A stretch of DNA of 64,000 nt from Chloroflexota bacterium. Lineage in GTDB: Bacteria; Chloroflexota; Anaerolineae; Anaerolineales; UBA11579. Both the position numbers and the translations under genes were made by a program. The stretch's first letter is position 1; every line of letters begins with the position of its first letter. The notes under the pieces were generated by a model. The model did not search any database. It saw only the letters and a list, made by a program, of their open reading frames with translations, and was not told where the DNA came from. The DNA is taken from assembly GCA_013112575.1 (NCBI GenBank), contig JABFGG010000016.1, positions 1 through 64,000 of the forward strand. The letters are read 5' to 3'. Shown piece by piece: positions 8,186 through 17,010 of this stretch.

Positions 8186-9589
8186 TTAGGACTCGCTGCA
8201 ACCAAAGTTGGTTGTGAATTCAAAGGGGGCGTCTGCAGGGGCAGGGAAGAAAGCTTCGTTGTCCAGGCTGTCGGCAGCCCGGAAGCGCCAGTAGACAATA
8301 TCGCTACTGGTCATGGTCAGCGATTTGAGCTTGCTCCAAAAATTCCCGTTTGGGTTCAGGTCGAAGCTGCTGGGGTTGCTCATGGTTTGATCATTGAGAG
8401 CATACTCTACCCGCACCCAGGCTATGCCATCCGCATCAGTGACAGTAGCGCCATAATCGTGTGCACAAAATTCTTCTGGGCCGTTAGGTCCAATGATATC
8501 TGTAAAGGCGATGCTGGGCCCGGGAGTATTTGTTACGGTCGGGCTGAGCATTGTTGTGGGGGAAGGTGTGCTGGTAATGGTCGGTGAAGCCAGCGGCGTC
8601 TCTGTAGCAGTAGGTTCGGCTGTTGAAGTGGCTGTAACTGTGGCGGTGGGGGGCGGCGGAACATAAACGCTCTGGTCGGCTACCAAAACGATCGAATCGC
8701 CCAGGCAGTTGGCTTGTTGTAAATCATTATCCGAAATGCCATACTCAGCAGCCAGGCTGTCGAGGGTATCACCTTCTTGAATGCTATAAAGCACCCAGCC
8801 ATCTGGCGGGCCGCAATTGGCATCGGTGGCGTTTAGTAGCGCTTCCGCTGTTTCTGTACCCGCCTGCAATTCAGGGGGGAGAGGAGTGGGGCTGATGCCC
8901 AACAAAGCGTTCTGAGTGGCTTCCATGATGGGGATGACGTCGGCCATTTCCGGGTTAAATTCAAGCCATTTCTCGATATCTTCTTCGTCGAGGAAGCTAT
9001 CAACCGGGAGGGCACTCATATCGGAGACGCTGGCTTTTTGTCCGGCCAGCAGATTTACCACACCGGCGTTGCTCTGAAGCTGGCATTCGCCTTCCATACA
9101 GGTGATGACCGTCTCTTGCGTATCCTTGGTAACCCACACATTCAGCAGGGAGCCGCGCACAGCAGCCAGCCCGGAAGGTGTTTCAACTTCAAAACTGCCG
9201 CTATTCAAACTGATCCACATTTCCCCGATCTCCATAAAAATTCGGCCGATGATGCCATCAGGTTGTTGTTCCAGGCGTTGCAAGGTGAAGTTGGAGAGGG
9301 GGCCGATACGCACAAAAGTGCTGTCCGAAATGTCGATACGTGCCCGCCCATCGCTGTGGGTAAGGACTTGATCGCCGATTACCAACTCCTCACCGACAAA
9401 ACTATCTGTATAAAAGCCGTCGGCGGGTTTAAGGGTTTGCACCGTGCCGATGACCTCGGCCATTGAGGCGGTCAGTGGCTCCCCGACAGGTTCTTCCTCT
9501 GCGGGTGCGGAACCACTGCACATTTGCAGGGTCAGGGCCAGGGCGGCAATCAGGAAATAGGGAAAGCGATAGTGAAAGCGTACACGCAT
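8186..9589 (-). CDS. FecR-domain / LysM surface protein
   Basis: From ATG 9589 the protein has an N-terminal hydrophobic segment ending LTLQMCSGSA, a signal peptide or imperfect lipobox (Cys24). A FecR domain (~residues 35-185) includes LTHSDGRARIDISDSTFVRIG and GLAAVRGSLLNVWV. A LysM-like domain follows (~260-310; YSIQEGDTLDSLAAEYGIS). Then comes a ~50-residue Thr/Pro/Ser linker built of TATET- and TPSPT-like words, and a C-terminal beta-rich domain with WVRVEYALND. FecR domains in such proteins appear structural rather than sigma-regulatory. The upstream ATG at 9598 overlaps the predicted -10 box, so 9589 is preferred. It is convergent with the DUF218 gene. Confidence 0.8.
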   Translation of the reverse strand: MRVRFHYRFPYFLIAALALTLQMCSGSAPAEEEPVGEPLTASMAEVIGTVQTLKPADGFYTDSFVGEELVIGDQVLTHSDGRARIDISDSTFVRIGPLSNFTLQRLEQQPDGIIGRIFMEIGEMWISLNSGSFEVETPSGLAAVRGSLLNVWVTKDTQETVITCMEGECQLQSNAGVVNLLAGQKASVSDMSALPVDSFLDEEDIEKWLEFNPEMADVIPIMEATQNALLGISPTPLPPELQAGTETAEALLNATDANCGPPDGWVLYSIQEGDTLDSLAAEYGISDNDLQQANCLGDSIVLVADQSVYVPPPPTATVTATSTAEPTATETPLASPTITSTPSPTTMLSPTVTNTPGPSIAFTDIIGPNGPEEFCAHDYGATVTDADGIAWVRVEYALNDQTMSNPSSFDLNPNGNFWSKLKSLTMTSSDIVYWRFRAADSLDNEAFFPAPADAPFEFTTNFGCSES

Positions 9590-9596
9590 AACATTC

Positions 9597-9626
9597 ATTA
9601 TAGAGCCGGACTGTGAAAAAGTCCAA
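9597..9626 (-). promoter_or_regulatory. Promoter of the FecR/LysM gene, leaderless
   Basis: TTGGAC (9626-9621) and TATAAT (9602-9597) with an 18-nt spacer. The ATG at 9589 follows the -10 by 7 nt. Confidence 0.5.
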
Positions 9627-9715
9627 GCACTCTATGTATCAACGTTTGCATGATATGTGCCAGACGCAAAAGGCACAATCCTACGAATTGGCTATAGAGT
9701 TGAAGGGGCAAAAAA

Positions 9716-11245
9716 TCAGTCGCCTGCAGGGGTAGCCACGAATTCTGGTGAGGCGGATTTACCTTCTTCTTTAGCTTTGTTGACATTGACCAGAGGAAGC
9801 AATATCAGACCAAGGATGAAAAAGACGATGATGGAGAGGATACCGGCACGCAGACTGGCGAATTGCTGGTTGACCAGACCGAATAAAGCGGGGCCCATCC
9901 AGGAAGTGCCGCGCTCACTAACTTCGTAAAAACTGAAGAACTCGGCTTCTTGCTCGGCGGGGATCATTTGTGAGAACAAACTGCGGCTGAGGGCCTGGCT
10001 GCCGCCCAATACTAGGGCGATCACGAAACCCAGCAACCAGAACTCCAACTCGGCCTGGGTGATGCCCAGGCTTGTGGTATTGAAGTTGCGCATGCCGAAA
10101 TAGGCGTAGATGGTCGTACCGCTCCAGATGACTAAGCTGAGTTGGATGGCATTCTTTGTACCCATACGACTTGCCAGGAAACTGAACAAATAGGCGCCGC
10201 CAAAAGCAGTGAATTGGATCATGAGGATGACCAGGATCAGGTTCGTGCTGCTCATACCCAGTTCCAGCGAGGCAAAAACTGCGGCTACTGTAATCACCGT
10301 TTGAATGCCATCATTGTAGAGGAGGTAAGCTACCAGGTATTTCATAGCTTCCGGCAATGTCTTTGATTTGCGCCAGATAAAAATGATCAGCACAACGATG
10401 GGCCCAGCAGCTGGCAGTACTGCCAGCTCGGCCGGTAAACCGATGATAAAAAGCACAGGAATGAGCAGGATAGGCAATAGTAAGGCGGCCACAACTTGCG
10501 TGGGCAATTCCAGCAAGTGGCCCAATTGGCTGAAACCAATGGTCAGGTAGTTTTCACCTTCAGGCAGCGGGCGGGAATTGTGTTGGTCGCGCAAACGCGA
10601 AAAACTGAAAAAGGAAAAAACCAGCCACCATACCCCTGCGGAAGCCAAACTTATGCGGGCCACCATGCCGCCGGAAAGCCCCAAATCCTCACTGAAAATG
10701 AACAGGATGAGGTTGAGCAGCAACAATAAACCCCCGCCCAAGTAGCCCATGCCAAAGCCAGCAGCCGAGACACGGTCACGCTGATCTTCGCTGGCGATGT
10801 CCGGCAGGTAGGCGTTATAAAAAACCACGCTGCCACCGAAGGCGAGGTTAGCAATGATGAATAAGAGGCTGCCAAGCCAGAAGGTCTCTGCGGTGACGAA
10901 GAACATCATTATGGTGGCAATGCTGCCGACCATGGCGAAGATGGTCATCAGGCGTTTGCGCTGGTTGGAATAGTCAGCTAACGCGCCTAACACGGGCAGA
11001 AAAGAAGCTTGAAGAAGTACTGAGAGAGAAACGGTAAATGGAAATAGCGAGTCAAAGCGGATTGGAACGTTCCCCAGATTCAGCAGGCCTTGAGCATCTG
11101 CAGCAATTTTTGCCAGTTCTGAGAGATATGGCCCCAAAAATACAACGGCGACGGTTGTGCTGAAAGCTGAATTAGCCCAGTCATACATCGTCCAGCCGAA
11201 GATCTCACGGCGGTCATTGATGGGCGCAGCGCTTTGCTCGGACAT
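9716..11245 (-). CDS. MFS transporter, UMF1 (Atg22-like) family
   Basis: About twelve membrane segments over 509 residues. The N-terminal signature FGWTMYDWANSAFSTTV is characteristic of the UMF1/Atg22-like branch of the major facilitator superfamily, and the loop with YNAYLPDIAS and RDRVSAAGFGMGYLGGG is typical of it. Substrates of bacterial members are mostly unknown; yeast Atg22 is a vacuolar amino acid effluxer. ATG 11245 has a strong AGGAGG ribosome site; the frame stays open 21 codons further upstream, but without a ribosome site. Confidence 0.85.
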   Translation of the reverse strand: MSEQSAAPINDRREIFGWTMYDWANSAFSTTVAVVFLGPYLSELAKIAADAQGLLNLGNVPIRFDSLFPFTVSLSVLLQASFLPVLGALADYSNQRKRLMTIFAMVGSIATIMMFFVTAETFWLGSLLFIIANLAFGGSVVFYNAYLPDIASEDQRDRVSAAGFGMGYLGGGLLLLLNLILFIFSEDLGLSGGMVARISLASAGVWWLVFSFFSFSRLRDQHNSRPLPEGENYLTIGFSQLGHLLELPTQVVAALLLPILLIPVLFIIGLPAELAVLPAAGPIVVLIIFIWRKSKTLPEAMKYLVAYLLYNDGIQTVITVAAVFASLELGMSSTNLILVILMIQFTAFGGAYLFSFLASRMGTKNAIQLSLVIWSGTTIYAYFGMRNFNTTSLGITQAELEFWLLGFVIALVLGGSQALSRSLFSQMIPAEQEAEFFSFYEVSERGTSWMGPALFGLVNQQFASLRAGILSIIVFFILGLILLPLVNVNKAKEEGKSASPEFVATPAGD

Positions 11246-11292
11246 TAAGCTCCTCCTCAGGATGGGGCCAAGACAGTTATCGTAACCGAAAT

Positions 11293-11315
11293 TTGCCTGG
11301 GAAGGCAATTTTTTT
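11293..11315 (+). terminator. Hairpin plus T-run upstream of the MFS gene
   Basis: TTGCCT and AGGCAA flank a GGGA loop and are followed by seven T on the plus strand, the form of an intrinsic terminator. No plus-strand gene precedes it, so it may stop antisense transcription or, read on the minus strand, be a structured leader element. Confidence 0.3.
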
Positions 11316-11394
11316 GGTTACGACCTGTGCATAACAATAACACGGTTGTGATGCAGGAGTTCTGCATTGTGATGCTGGTAAAAAGATGAATGCA

Positions 11395-11424
11395 AAAAGG
11401 CTCGGATACCCGAGCCTTTTATAT
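11395..11424 (-). terminator. Intrinsic terminator of the sugar dehydrogenase-like gene
   Basis: AAAAGGCTCGG pairs with CCGAGCCTTTT around a 4-nt loop; on the minus strand the stem is followed by TTTTT. It lies 16 bp past the stop of the gene at 11440. Confidence 0.75.
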
Positions 11425-11439
11425 TGATAGGGATAGAGA

Positions 11440-13002
11440 TTATGGGTTGTAGGTCACGCGATAGATAGTATTGAATTGCATATCGGCGAGGTACAGTTCG
11501 CCGTTGGGTCCCTCGATGATGTCGAGCGGCAGCCCCAGGCCTGTGATGAAGTCTGAGACTTCCGTGCTGAGGCCATCTTCACTTTCGATTAATTTGACTT
11601 GCATAACTTTGTGCTCCAGCCAGAGAGTAACGAAAAGGCTGTCCTGGTATTCTGCCGGGAAAACTGTATTCGTATAGCCCGTTAGGCCTGTGGGGACGCT
11701 GTGCACCAGGAAGTTGGCAATGGGTAGGATCGAATCGTGGCCGGGTGGATAATCAGGGAAGCCGTAATCGCCGCCTTCCACAATGAGGTTAAGCTCTTCA
11801 GCGGGCACATAGAGGAGGGTTTCGTCGAGCTGGTCCGGGCCGTTGTCTGTAGCGAAGAGGCGCCCATCGGGCAGGAAAGCCAGGCCGTAAGGGTTGCGGA
11901 CACCGGTGGCGTAGGTTTCCAGGTTCTCCCCGTCCAGGTCAATTACATGTATCTTAGCAGCCAGGGGTTCGGGTTCTTCGCTGTGGTCGGTAGTGGAGCC
12001 AACAGTAAAGTACAATCGTCCATCCGGACCAACTTCCAGGTCGTTGTTCTGGTGCTCGGTGTAGAGGCCGTTGGGGAGGCCGGAGATGATCTCAGTTTGC
12101 TGGTCAGCTAGCCCATCCCCATCCGTGTCTTCGGTGCGCAATATGCTGCCTGTATAGGGATCGGCGCGGTGGGTTGAAATGAATACCAGGTCTTCGTGGG
12201 TTGCGAGGCCCAGAGGCACACCGACGTCGGCGATATAAAGCACTTGTTCATCAACTTCGCCGTCCTGGTCAGTATCGTGGAGGGTGTGCACGTTACCTTG
12301 CAAGGTAGAAACCAGCAAAGCGCCATCATCCCCGAAAGCCAAGGCTGTGGGGGTCTCACCTAGTTCCTGGTAAATGTTGAGTGAGAAACCAGCCGGTAGT
12401 TCTATACCAAGTGCTTCTTCCTGGGCTACCGGGTTCGCGCCACTGTCGATGGCCAGTTGCGCGAGAGTGGCTGCTGCCACCAGGACAGGCAAAATGGCGG
12501 CCCAGGCAAATTGGGGTAAAAGCCGGGCTGTGATGGCTACAATGCCTAAACCAGCAATAACTGGCCCCGGAACGAGGTCTTCAATTCTCCAGGCGGGGAT
12601 GAACATCCAAACCGCCAGACCAAGCAGCATAAGGCCAAGGATGATTTGGTTGCGGCGTATGCTGGGGTCCAGCAACCACGCTAACAGAACCATAAAGGCC
12701 ACCGTGAGGTGGGGGGCGATGCCCGGCTGGCGGAAGAAGATGCGGAAGAAGAGGGAGATCTGTTGAATCAAGGGCAGCTGGTTTAGTTCCAGGTTGTTAG
12801 ATATGGGGGTGGTTAGTTGGGGTGCGAAAAAGGCCAGGCCCAATAACAGCACAATGGCACTGCCAAGCAATATATAACCTAATCTGCGTTGACTATTCTG
12901 CCACCACAGGAGCGCCCCAGTGATCAATAAGCCCACGTTAAGGGCCACAAAAAAGGCGAGGGGAACCCCAAATTCTGTCAGTGCTGATTGCGTTGTGCTC
13001 AT
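11440..13002 (-). CDS. Membrane-anchored PQQ-type glucose/sorbosone dehydrogenase-like protein
   Basis: The N-terminal ~195 residues form about six hydrophobic helices. The remaining ~325 residues are a six-bladed propeller of the glucose/sorbosone dehydrogenase type, with LAFGDDGALLVS, DTDQDGEVDEQVL, HQNNDLEVGPDGRLYFTVGS, GVRNPYGLAFLPDGRLFATD and a C-terminal GPNGELYLADM. Acidic loops resembling calcium sites (DTDQDGEVD, DTDGDGLAD) are visible. Soluble relatives oxidise aldoses with PQQ, but many propellers of this kind have no shown activity and no pqq genes are present here. GGAGA precedes the ATG. A terminator follows the stop. Confidence 0.75.
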   Translation of the reverse strand: MSTTQSALTEFGVPLAFFVALNVGLLITGALLWWQNSQRRLGYILLGSAIVLLLGLAFFAPQLTTPISNNLELNQLPLIQQISLFFRIFFRQPGIAPHLTVAFMVLLAWLLDPSIRRNQIILGLMLLGLAVWMFIPAWRIEDLVPGPVIAGLGIVAITARLLPQFAWAAILPVLVAAATLAQLAIDSGANPVAQEEALGIELPAGFSLNIYQELGETPTALAFGDDGALLVSTLQGNVHTLHDTDQDGEVDEQVLYIADVGVPLGLATHEDLVFISTHRADPYTGSILRTEDTDGDGLADQQTEIISGLPNGLYTEHQNNDLEVGPDGRLYFTVGSTTDHSEEPEPLAAKIHVIDLDGENLETYATGVRNPYGLAFLPDGRLFATDNGPDQLDETLLYVPAEELNLIVEGGDYGFPDYPPGHDSILPIANFLVHSVPTGLTGYTNTVFPAEYQDSLFVTLWLEHKVMQVKLIESEDGLSTEVSDFITGLGLPLDIIEGPNGELYLADMQFNTIYRVTYNP

Positions 13003-13074
13003 CTTGTCTCCTCACGAGTAGCTGTCTTGTGACCATTATACGCGGGTTGCCAAGCGCAAAAAATAGCTAACAAT

Positions 13075-14931
13075 TTAGTCGGCTTGGGAATCCGAGTTGG
13101 GTTGAAGCCCTGTAAGTGTATATATTCCGACTGGGTTGGTGCGGCCCCTGAGGGTGGTCTCTTCAATGAATTCGACTTGCAATTTATCGTTCGCCTGTTC
13201 ATAGGTGCTGCGGCTGATGATGATGGGTACTTTGTGGGTTTTGGTCAACTCTTGCAGGCGAGCCGCCACATTGGAGCTGTCACCGATAGCTGTGTAATTC
13301 AGGCGTTCATTTGAGCCGATCAGGCCCACAAAAACCTCGCCGGTGTGCACACCAATACCGATCTTAAACTCCTGCTCAAAGACGCCGCTTGCCTGCCATT
13401 GTTGGCGCAACTGCCCTAAGGCTGCCTGCATCTCGAGGGCAGCCTGCGCGGCACGCAGGGCATGGTCTTTGTGCTGTATAGGTTCCCCAAAGAAGGCCAT
13501 GATGGCGTCGCCCTCGTATTTGTCCACAGTGCCGCCATTGCGATGGATGACCTCGGTCATAGCCTCCAGATAGGCGTTGAGTAGGGTTACAACTTCACCC
13601 GGAGACAGTTTTTCCGAGAAACTGGTGAAGCCGCGAATGTCCGAGAAAAGAATGCTGATCTCGGCCCGTTTGTTGAGGCTGTCCAGGTCTTGTGTTTCCA
13701 GAAGCTGGTCAACCATATTGGGCGATATGAAACGGCTGAAAAGGAAGCGCACGCGGCGCTTTTCCAGTTCTTGTGTAACCGCATGATCCATTGTTGGGAC
13801 GACCACACCGAGAAAGAGCATGGTGAGGGGCGTGATGAGAGCAAACTGCCAGCCGCTTTGCAGGAAAATCAGGAATTGCATCAAGTAGTAGGCTAGCATG
13901 AGACCCGCCATGAAAAGGACTGAGATGCTGGGGCGCGGTAGGGCGGTCAATATCCAGGCAAGCAATGCAGTCCCCAGGATAAATGGGATCGAAGTGTAGG
14001 GGTGGGCCGGGCGCAGATAATCTCCACTCGTGAGCGTTTGGACTGTATTGGCCACGATCTCCACACCGGGTGTTTGAATGGCCCGGGAATAAGGGGTGGG
14101 GAATGTATCCTGTAAAGTTTCGCTGGTGGCTCCGATCAGCACGATCTTATTGTCGAACTCACTCTCATCATAGTCTCCGGTGGTGATGAAGGCGGCTGAA
14201 TATGTGGGATAGCTGTTGGCCGGCCCGGTATAGTTGACCAGCATGACCCCGTTGCGCAGTGGAATCTCTTGACCATTGAAGGTGATATTGGTGGGCTGCG
14301 GGTTGCTGGGGCCTTCGATTCCCATAGCCAACCGCGCGATCTCAAAGCTCCAGTTGAAATAGATCTGATCCAGGTAGCGGTTGTTGTATGCCCGGATGCC
14401 CCGCACCACAGCGTCATCGTCGCGGCTTACTTCAGAGATGCCAAAACCATCCAAGTGAGGGAGATACTCCTGCACGGGAGGGAAGTGGGTGATGACGCCA
14501 TTGCTCTGTTCTACGACCTGATTGACGGATACTGCGGTCTTTGCATCCGCTAATGCTGCTGCCATAGCCGCGTCTTCAGCCGCGTCGATAGCGGGCTTGA
14601 AGAGGAATATATCCAGGGCAATGATGCGCGCTCCGGCATCGTCCAGCCAGGTGATGATTTCGGCGATACGACTGCGTCGCCAGGGCCACTGCTCTTCCAC
14701 CCAATTGAGTGAGGCATCGTCTATGGCTACAATGACGATATCCGGAGAAGGCTCACGCGGGCCGCGTAGGATAAAGAAGGTGTCGTGCGCGGATAGTTCC
14801 AGGCGTTCCATTGGGGCCGTCAGGCCCGGAACGCTGGCAAGCAGCTCAAAAGCGATCAGCGCTACAGCGATTGAAGCGATGATGAGGGTGCGGCGCTGTC
14901 TGAGGTTAGATTGAAGATTGGAAAAATTCAT
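13075..14931 (-). CDS. CHASE2-domain adenylate/guanylate cyclase
   Basis: An N-terminal membrane helix, an extracytoplasmic CHASE2 sensor (~residues 45-330; RGPREPSPDIVIVAIDD, IIALDIFLF, NKIVLIGAT), three membrane helices (~335-400) and a class III cyclase domain (~415-595). Metal-binding aspartates occur in ILFSDIRGFTSFSE and YEGDAIMAFFG, and the substrate region reads GIGVHTGEVFVGLIGS and YTAIGDSSNVAARL. It makes cAMP or cGMP in response to an external signal. TATAAT lies 11 nt before the ATG, so the leader is at most a few nt. A possible effector is the hydrolase with a cyclic-nucleotide domain at 3754. Confidence 0.9.
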   Translation of the reverse strand: MNFSNLQSNLRQRRTLIIASIAVALIAFELLASVPGLTAPMERLELSAHDTFFILRGPREPSPDIVIVAIDDASLNWVEEQWPWRRSRIAEIITWLDDAGARIIALDIFLFKPAIDAAEDAAMAAALADAKTAVSVNQVVEQSNGVITHFPPVQEYLPHLDGFGISEVSRDDDAVVRGIRAYNNRYLDQIYFNWSFEIARLAMGIEGPSNPQPTNITFNGQEIPLRNGVMLVNYTGPANSYPTYSAAFITTGDYDESEFDNKIVLIGATSETLQDTFPTPYSRAIQTPGVEIVANTVQTLTSGDYLRPAHPYTSIPFILGTALLAWILTALPRPSISVLFMAGLMLAYYLMQFLIFLQSGWQFALITPLTMLFLGVVVPTMDHAVTQELEKRRVRFLFSRFISPNMVDQLLETQDLDSLNKRAEISILFSDIRGFTSFSEKLSPGEVVTLLNAYLEAMTEVIHRNGGTVDKYEGDAIMAFFGEPIQHKDHALRAAQAALEMQAALGQLRQQWQASGVFEQEFKIGIGVHTGEVFVGLIGSNERLNYTAIGDSSNVAARLQELTKTHKVPIIISRSTYEQANDKLQVEFIEETTLRGRTNPVGIYTLTGLQPNSDSQAD

Positions 14932-14959
14932 GCCTAATGCGGATTATAACGCCCAGGCT

Positions 14960-15442
14960 TTAGTCAGAGACTTCTGTAGAATCTATTTGTGGCTCGTATG
15001 ATTTGGAATCACCCTCCTTCTTATTAATCCCAACCCACATACCTAGAACTACAAGAGACATTCCCAGGATAGTCATACTAATATTAGAAATTCTCTCATT
15101 AGCAATATCAATAATAGTACCGAGGACAATTTGCCCGGCAATCACTAATACAGTAGTTTTGGTAGCTCCTACTTTGGGAATCACGAGGTTGTTTATGGCC
15201 ACATAACCAGCACCAATTATTCCCCCCAGGAATAGATAAAAGGGAATTTCCACTATATCAATTGTTGCCCCACCTGAAAATAATGGCATCATAAGGGCCA
15301 AAAAAAGAAAGCCAATAAAGTGATTCCAAAAAGATGCACCAGTCCCTGAAAGGTGTAGACCTAACTTTGCGTTAACTACCCTGGTAGTAACGATCAAGAA
15401 ACCATTGAGGAATGCCAACAAGATCATTAAAAAAGTAAGCAT
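14960..15442 (-). CDS. DUF606 (YdcZ-like) small DMT transporter, subunit 2
   Basis: 160 residues with about five membrane helices; the N-terminal half reads NGFLIVTTRVVNAKLGLHL then SGTGASFWNHFIGFLF, the usual DUF606 pattern. These small drug/metabolite-superfamily proteins often occur as adjacent pairs that probably form a heterodimer; substrates are mostly unknown. It lies 10 bp after the paralogue at 15453 and is clearly more AT-rich than its neighbours, as is the MarR gene, which suggests the three arrived together. Confidence 0.82.
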   Translation of the reverse strand: MLTFLMILLAFLNGFLIVTTRVVNAKLGLHLSGTGASFWNHFIGFLFLALMMPLFSGGATIDIVEIPFYLFLGGIIGAGYVAINNLVIPKVGATKTTVLVIAGQIVLGTIIDIANERISNISMTILGMSLVVLGMWVGINKKEGDSKSYEPQIDSTEVSD

Positions 15443-15452
15443 CTTCTACCTC

Positions 15453-15899
15453 TCAATAAAGAATGATTAAAAGTGATCCTGCTAAAATAAAAGAGATTTG
15501 CCCAAAATCACTAAAGTACAGATTTCTTTTCTCCATTCCAAACCAGCCCTTATAATCAAATAGGATAGCAAAACAGGTTTGGCCCAAAATCATCAAAGAC
15601 AAGCTGCCAACAAGCCCGATACTTGAATTGACCGTGATATTCGCAATGACAACGATCAATGCCCCAAAGATTCCACCAAAGTAAGACCACCTTGGAGCAT
15701 CAGCCGAATAAGGAAATAGCTTTTTGCTTTGAGAAACTAAACGCCAAAGAAACCAGCCCCCGAATATTCCAATAAAGTGGGCAATCAGGGAAGACCATGT
15801 AGGGGAGGAATGTCTGGCTAATTCACCATTGAAAAAAATTGTTATAGCAAGTAGCCCCCCTGAAGCTACGGCCCCACCTGTGTATAAGTGCTTATTCAT
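15453..15899 (-). CDS. DUF606 (YdcZ-like) small DMT transporter, subunit 1
   Basis: 148 residues, about five membrane helices, paralogous to the following gene: NGELARHSSPTWSSLIAHF corresponds to the substrate-facing helix of DUF606 proteins. It is the first gene of a two-gene leftward operon that faces the MarR regulator across a 141-bp AT-rich region with two operator candidates. Such a layout usually means an exporter or importer derepressed by its small-molecule substrate, which is not identifiable here. Confidence 0.82.
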   Translation of the reverse strand: MNKHLYTGGAVASGGLLAITIFFNGELARHSSPTWSSLIAHFIGIFGGWFLWRLVSQSKKLFPYSADAPRWSYFGGIFGALIVVIANITVNSSIGLVGSLSLMILGQTCFAILFDYKGWFGMEKRNLYFSDFGQISFILAGSLLIILY

Positions 15900-15950
15900 C
15901 TAATTATCCTTATCGGCTGCTGTCTCGATCTCAAGTTTGCTTATATAATA

Positions 15951-15968
15951 TATCTTTACATCAAGATA
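15951..15968. promoter_or_regulatory. Second operator candidate in the MarR/DUF606 region
   Basis: TATCTT and AAGATA form an inverted repeat with a 6-nt centre. It lies between the DUF606 start and the 17-bp MarR palindrome, where it could control the leftward operon. Confidence 0.4.
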
Positions 15969-15995
15969 AATGATTATATGCCTATTTTACCTATA

Positions 15996-16034
15996 TGTCA
16001 AGAATCTTGACATCAACTTACTTTTTGCTATTAT
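15996..16034 (+). promoter_or_regulatory. MarR operator overlapping the marR promoter
   Basis: TGTCAAGAATCTTGACA (15996-16012) is a perfect 8-1-8 palindrome whose right arm is also a consensus -35 (TTGACA, 16007-16012). TATTAT (16029-16034) is the matching -10 at 16 nt. The ATG at 16041 follows by 6 nt, so the message is probably leaderless and the regulator represses itself by covering the -35. Confidence 0.7.
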
Positions 16035-16040
16035 ATTAGT

Positions 16041-16541
16041 ATGAAACATGATCACGTTGATTTTGTTCAAGCCCAATGGGCACAGGAAAAGCCAGGTTTC
16101 GACACTTCGCCAATAGGTGTAATTGGGCGCATCTCACGTATCTCTCGCCATCTTGACCAAGCACTTCAAAAAAACTATTCTAAATTCGATCTAAATGGTG
16201 GAGAGTTCGATGTCCTTGCCTCGCTGCGCCGTTCTGGGCACCCTTACCAACTAACCCCCACCGAATTGTTCAATTCTCTGATGCTTTCCTCAGGAGCAAT
16301 GACGAACAGATTAGATCGATTAGAAGATGCAGGACTTATCAAGAGAAATCCAAATCCTACTGATCGCCGTGGCCTTTTAGTGACCTTAACTGAACAAGGG
16401 ATTGAGGTGATGGATAGAGCATATCCAGCTCACATTGCAAACGAAGACCAAATACTTAGTTCGCTCACTTTAAATGAGCGAGAGATACTAACTGATTTGC
16501 TTAGAAAGATGCTTCTATCATTTGAGGAGAATAGAAAATAG
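16041..16541 (+). CDS. MarR-family transcriptional regulator
   Basis: 166 residues with a MarR winged helix: NGGEFDVLASLRRSG (helices 1-2), LTPTELFNSLMLSSGAMTNRLDRLEDAGLIKR (recognition region) and the wing NPTDRRGLLVTLTEQG. It is divergent from the DUF606 pair and probably controls it and itself through the palindromes between them. MarR proteins usually release DNA on binding a phenolic, lipophilic or oxidising ligand; the ligand here is unknown. No ribosome site precedes the ATG. Base composition is AT-rich like the DUF606 genes. Confidence 0.88.
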   Translation: MKHDHVDFVQAQWAQEKPGFDTSPIGVIGRISRISRHLDQALQKNYSKFDLNGGEFDVLASLRRSGHPYQLTPTELFNSLMLSSGAMTNRLDRLEDAGLIKRNPNPTDRRGLLVTLTEQGIEVMDRAYPAHIANEDQILSSLTLNEREILTDLLRKMLLSFEENRK

Positions 16542-17010
16542 GACAAAGACAGAAAGCTTGGTTTTGGATCACGCAGACCAAGCTGACCAGTATGGTCGCT
16601 CTGGATCCCAACCGCCCATTACTATTTACCAGACCAACAATTTATAAGATGACGGGCCTGACTGTAAGGAAGGGGGAACTACTGCTGAAGGCGTTCCTTT
16701 CACCTAGTCATGTGGAACTGTGCCTAAGGCTGGTTCACGCGTCCAGATGAATTCAGAAGGAATACGTGGTGAAGGTGCTGCTGATCTGGAGCGTATGTAC
16801 GATAAGATTTTGTCTTTGAGCCAGCTGCGGTGATCCCCCCTGCAAGGGATGGGCAGGCCGTGGGGCTGTTCGCCAGGTGGGGTGAGAGCAAATCAATATC
16901 CATGCAAAAAGCAGGATAAGAGGGAAAGGATTTGAGGGGATAAAAACTATGATTATTGGGAAACCATGAAGTCATACTAAACAGCATGAATTTTGTTTCT
17001 TTGTTAGATT
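16542..17010. other. Gene-free spacer after marR
   Basis: 469 bp without a convincing gene, RNA or repeat. Short open stretches exist on both strands but have no ribosome site and no recognisable content; a plus-strand stretch ending near 16748 could be a decayed gene fragment, which I cannot support. Confidence 0.4.

Noticed and set aside
16724-16987. An 87-codon minus-strand reading frame in the spacer after marR
   Set aside because: No ribosome site, no recognisable content and low-complexity composition.
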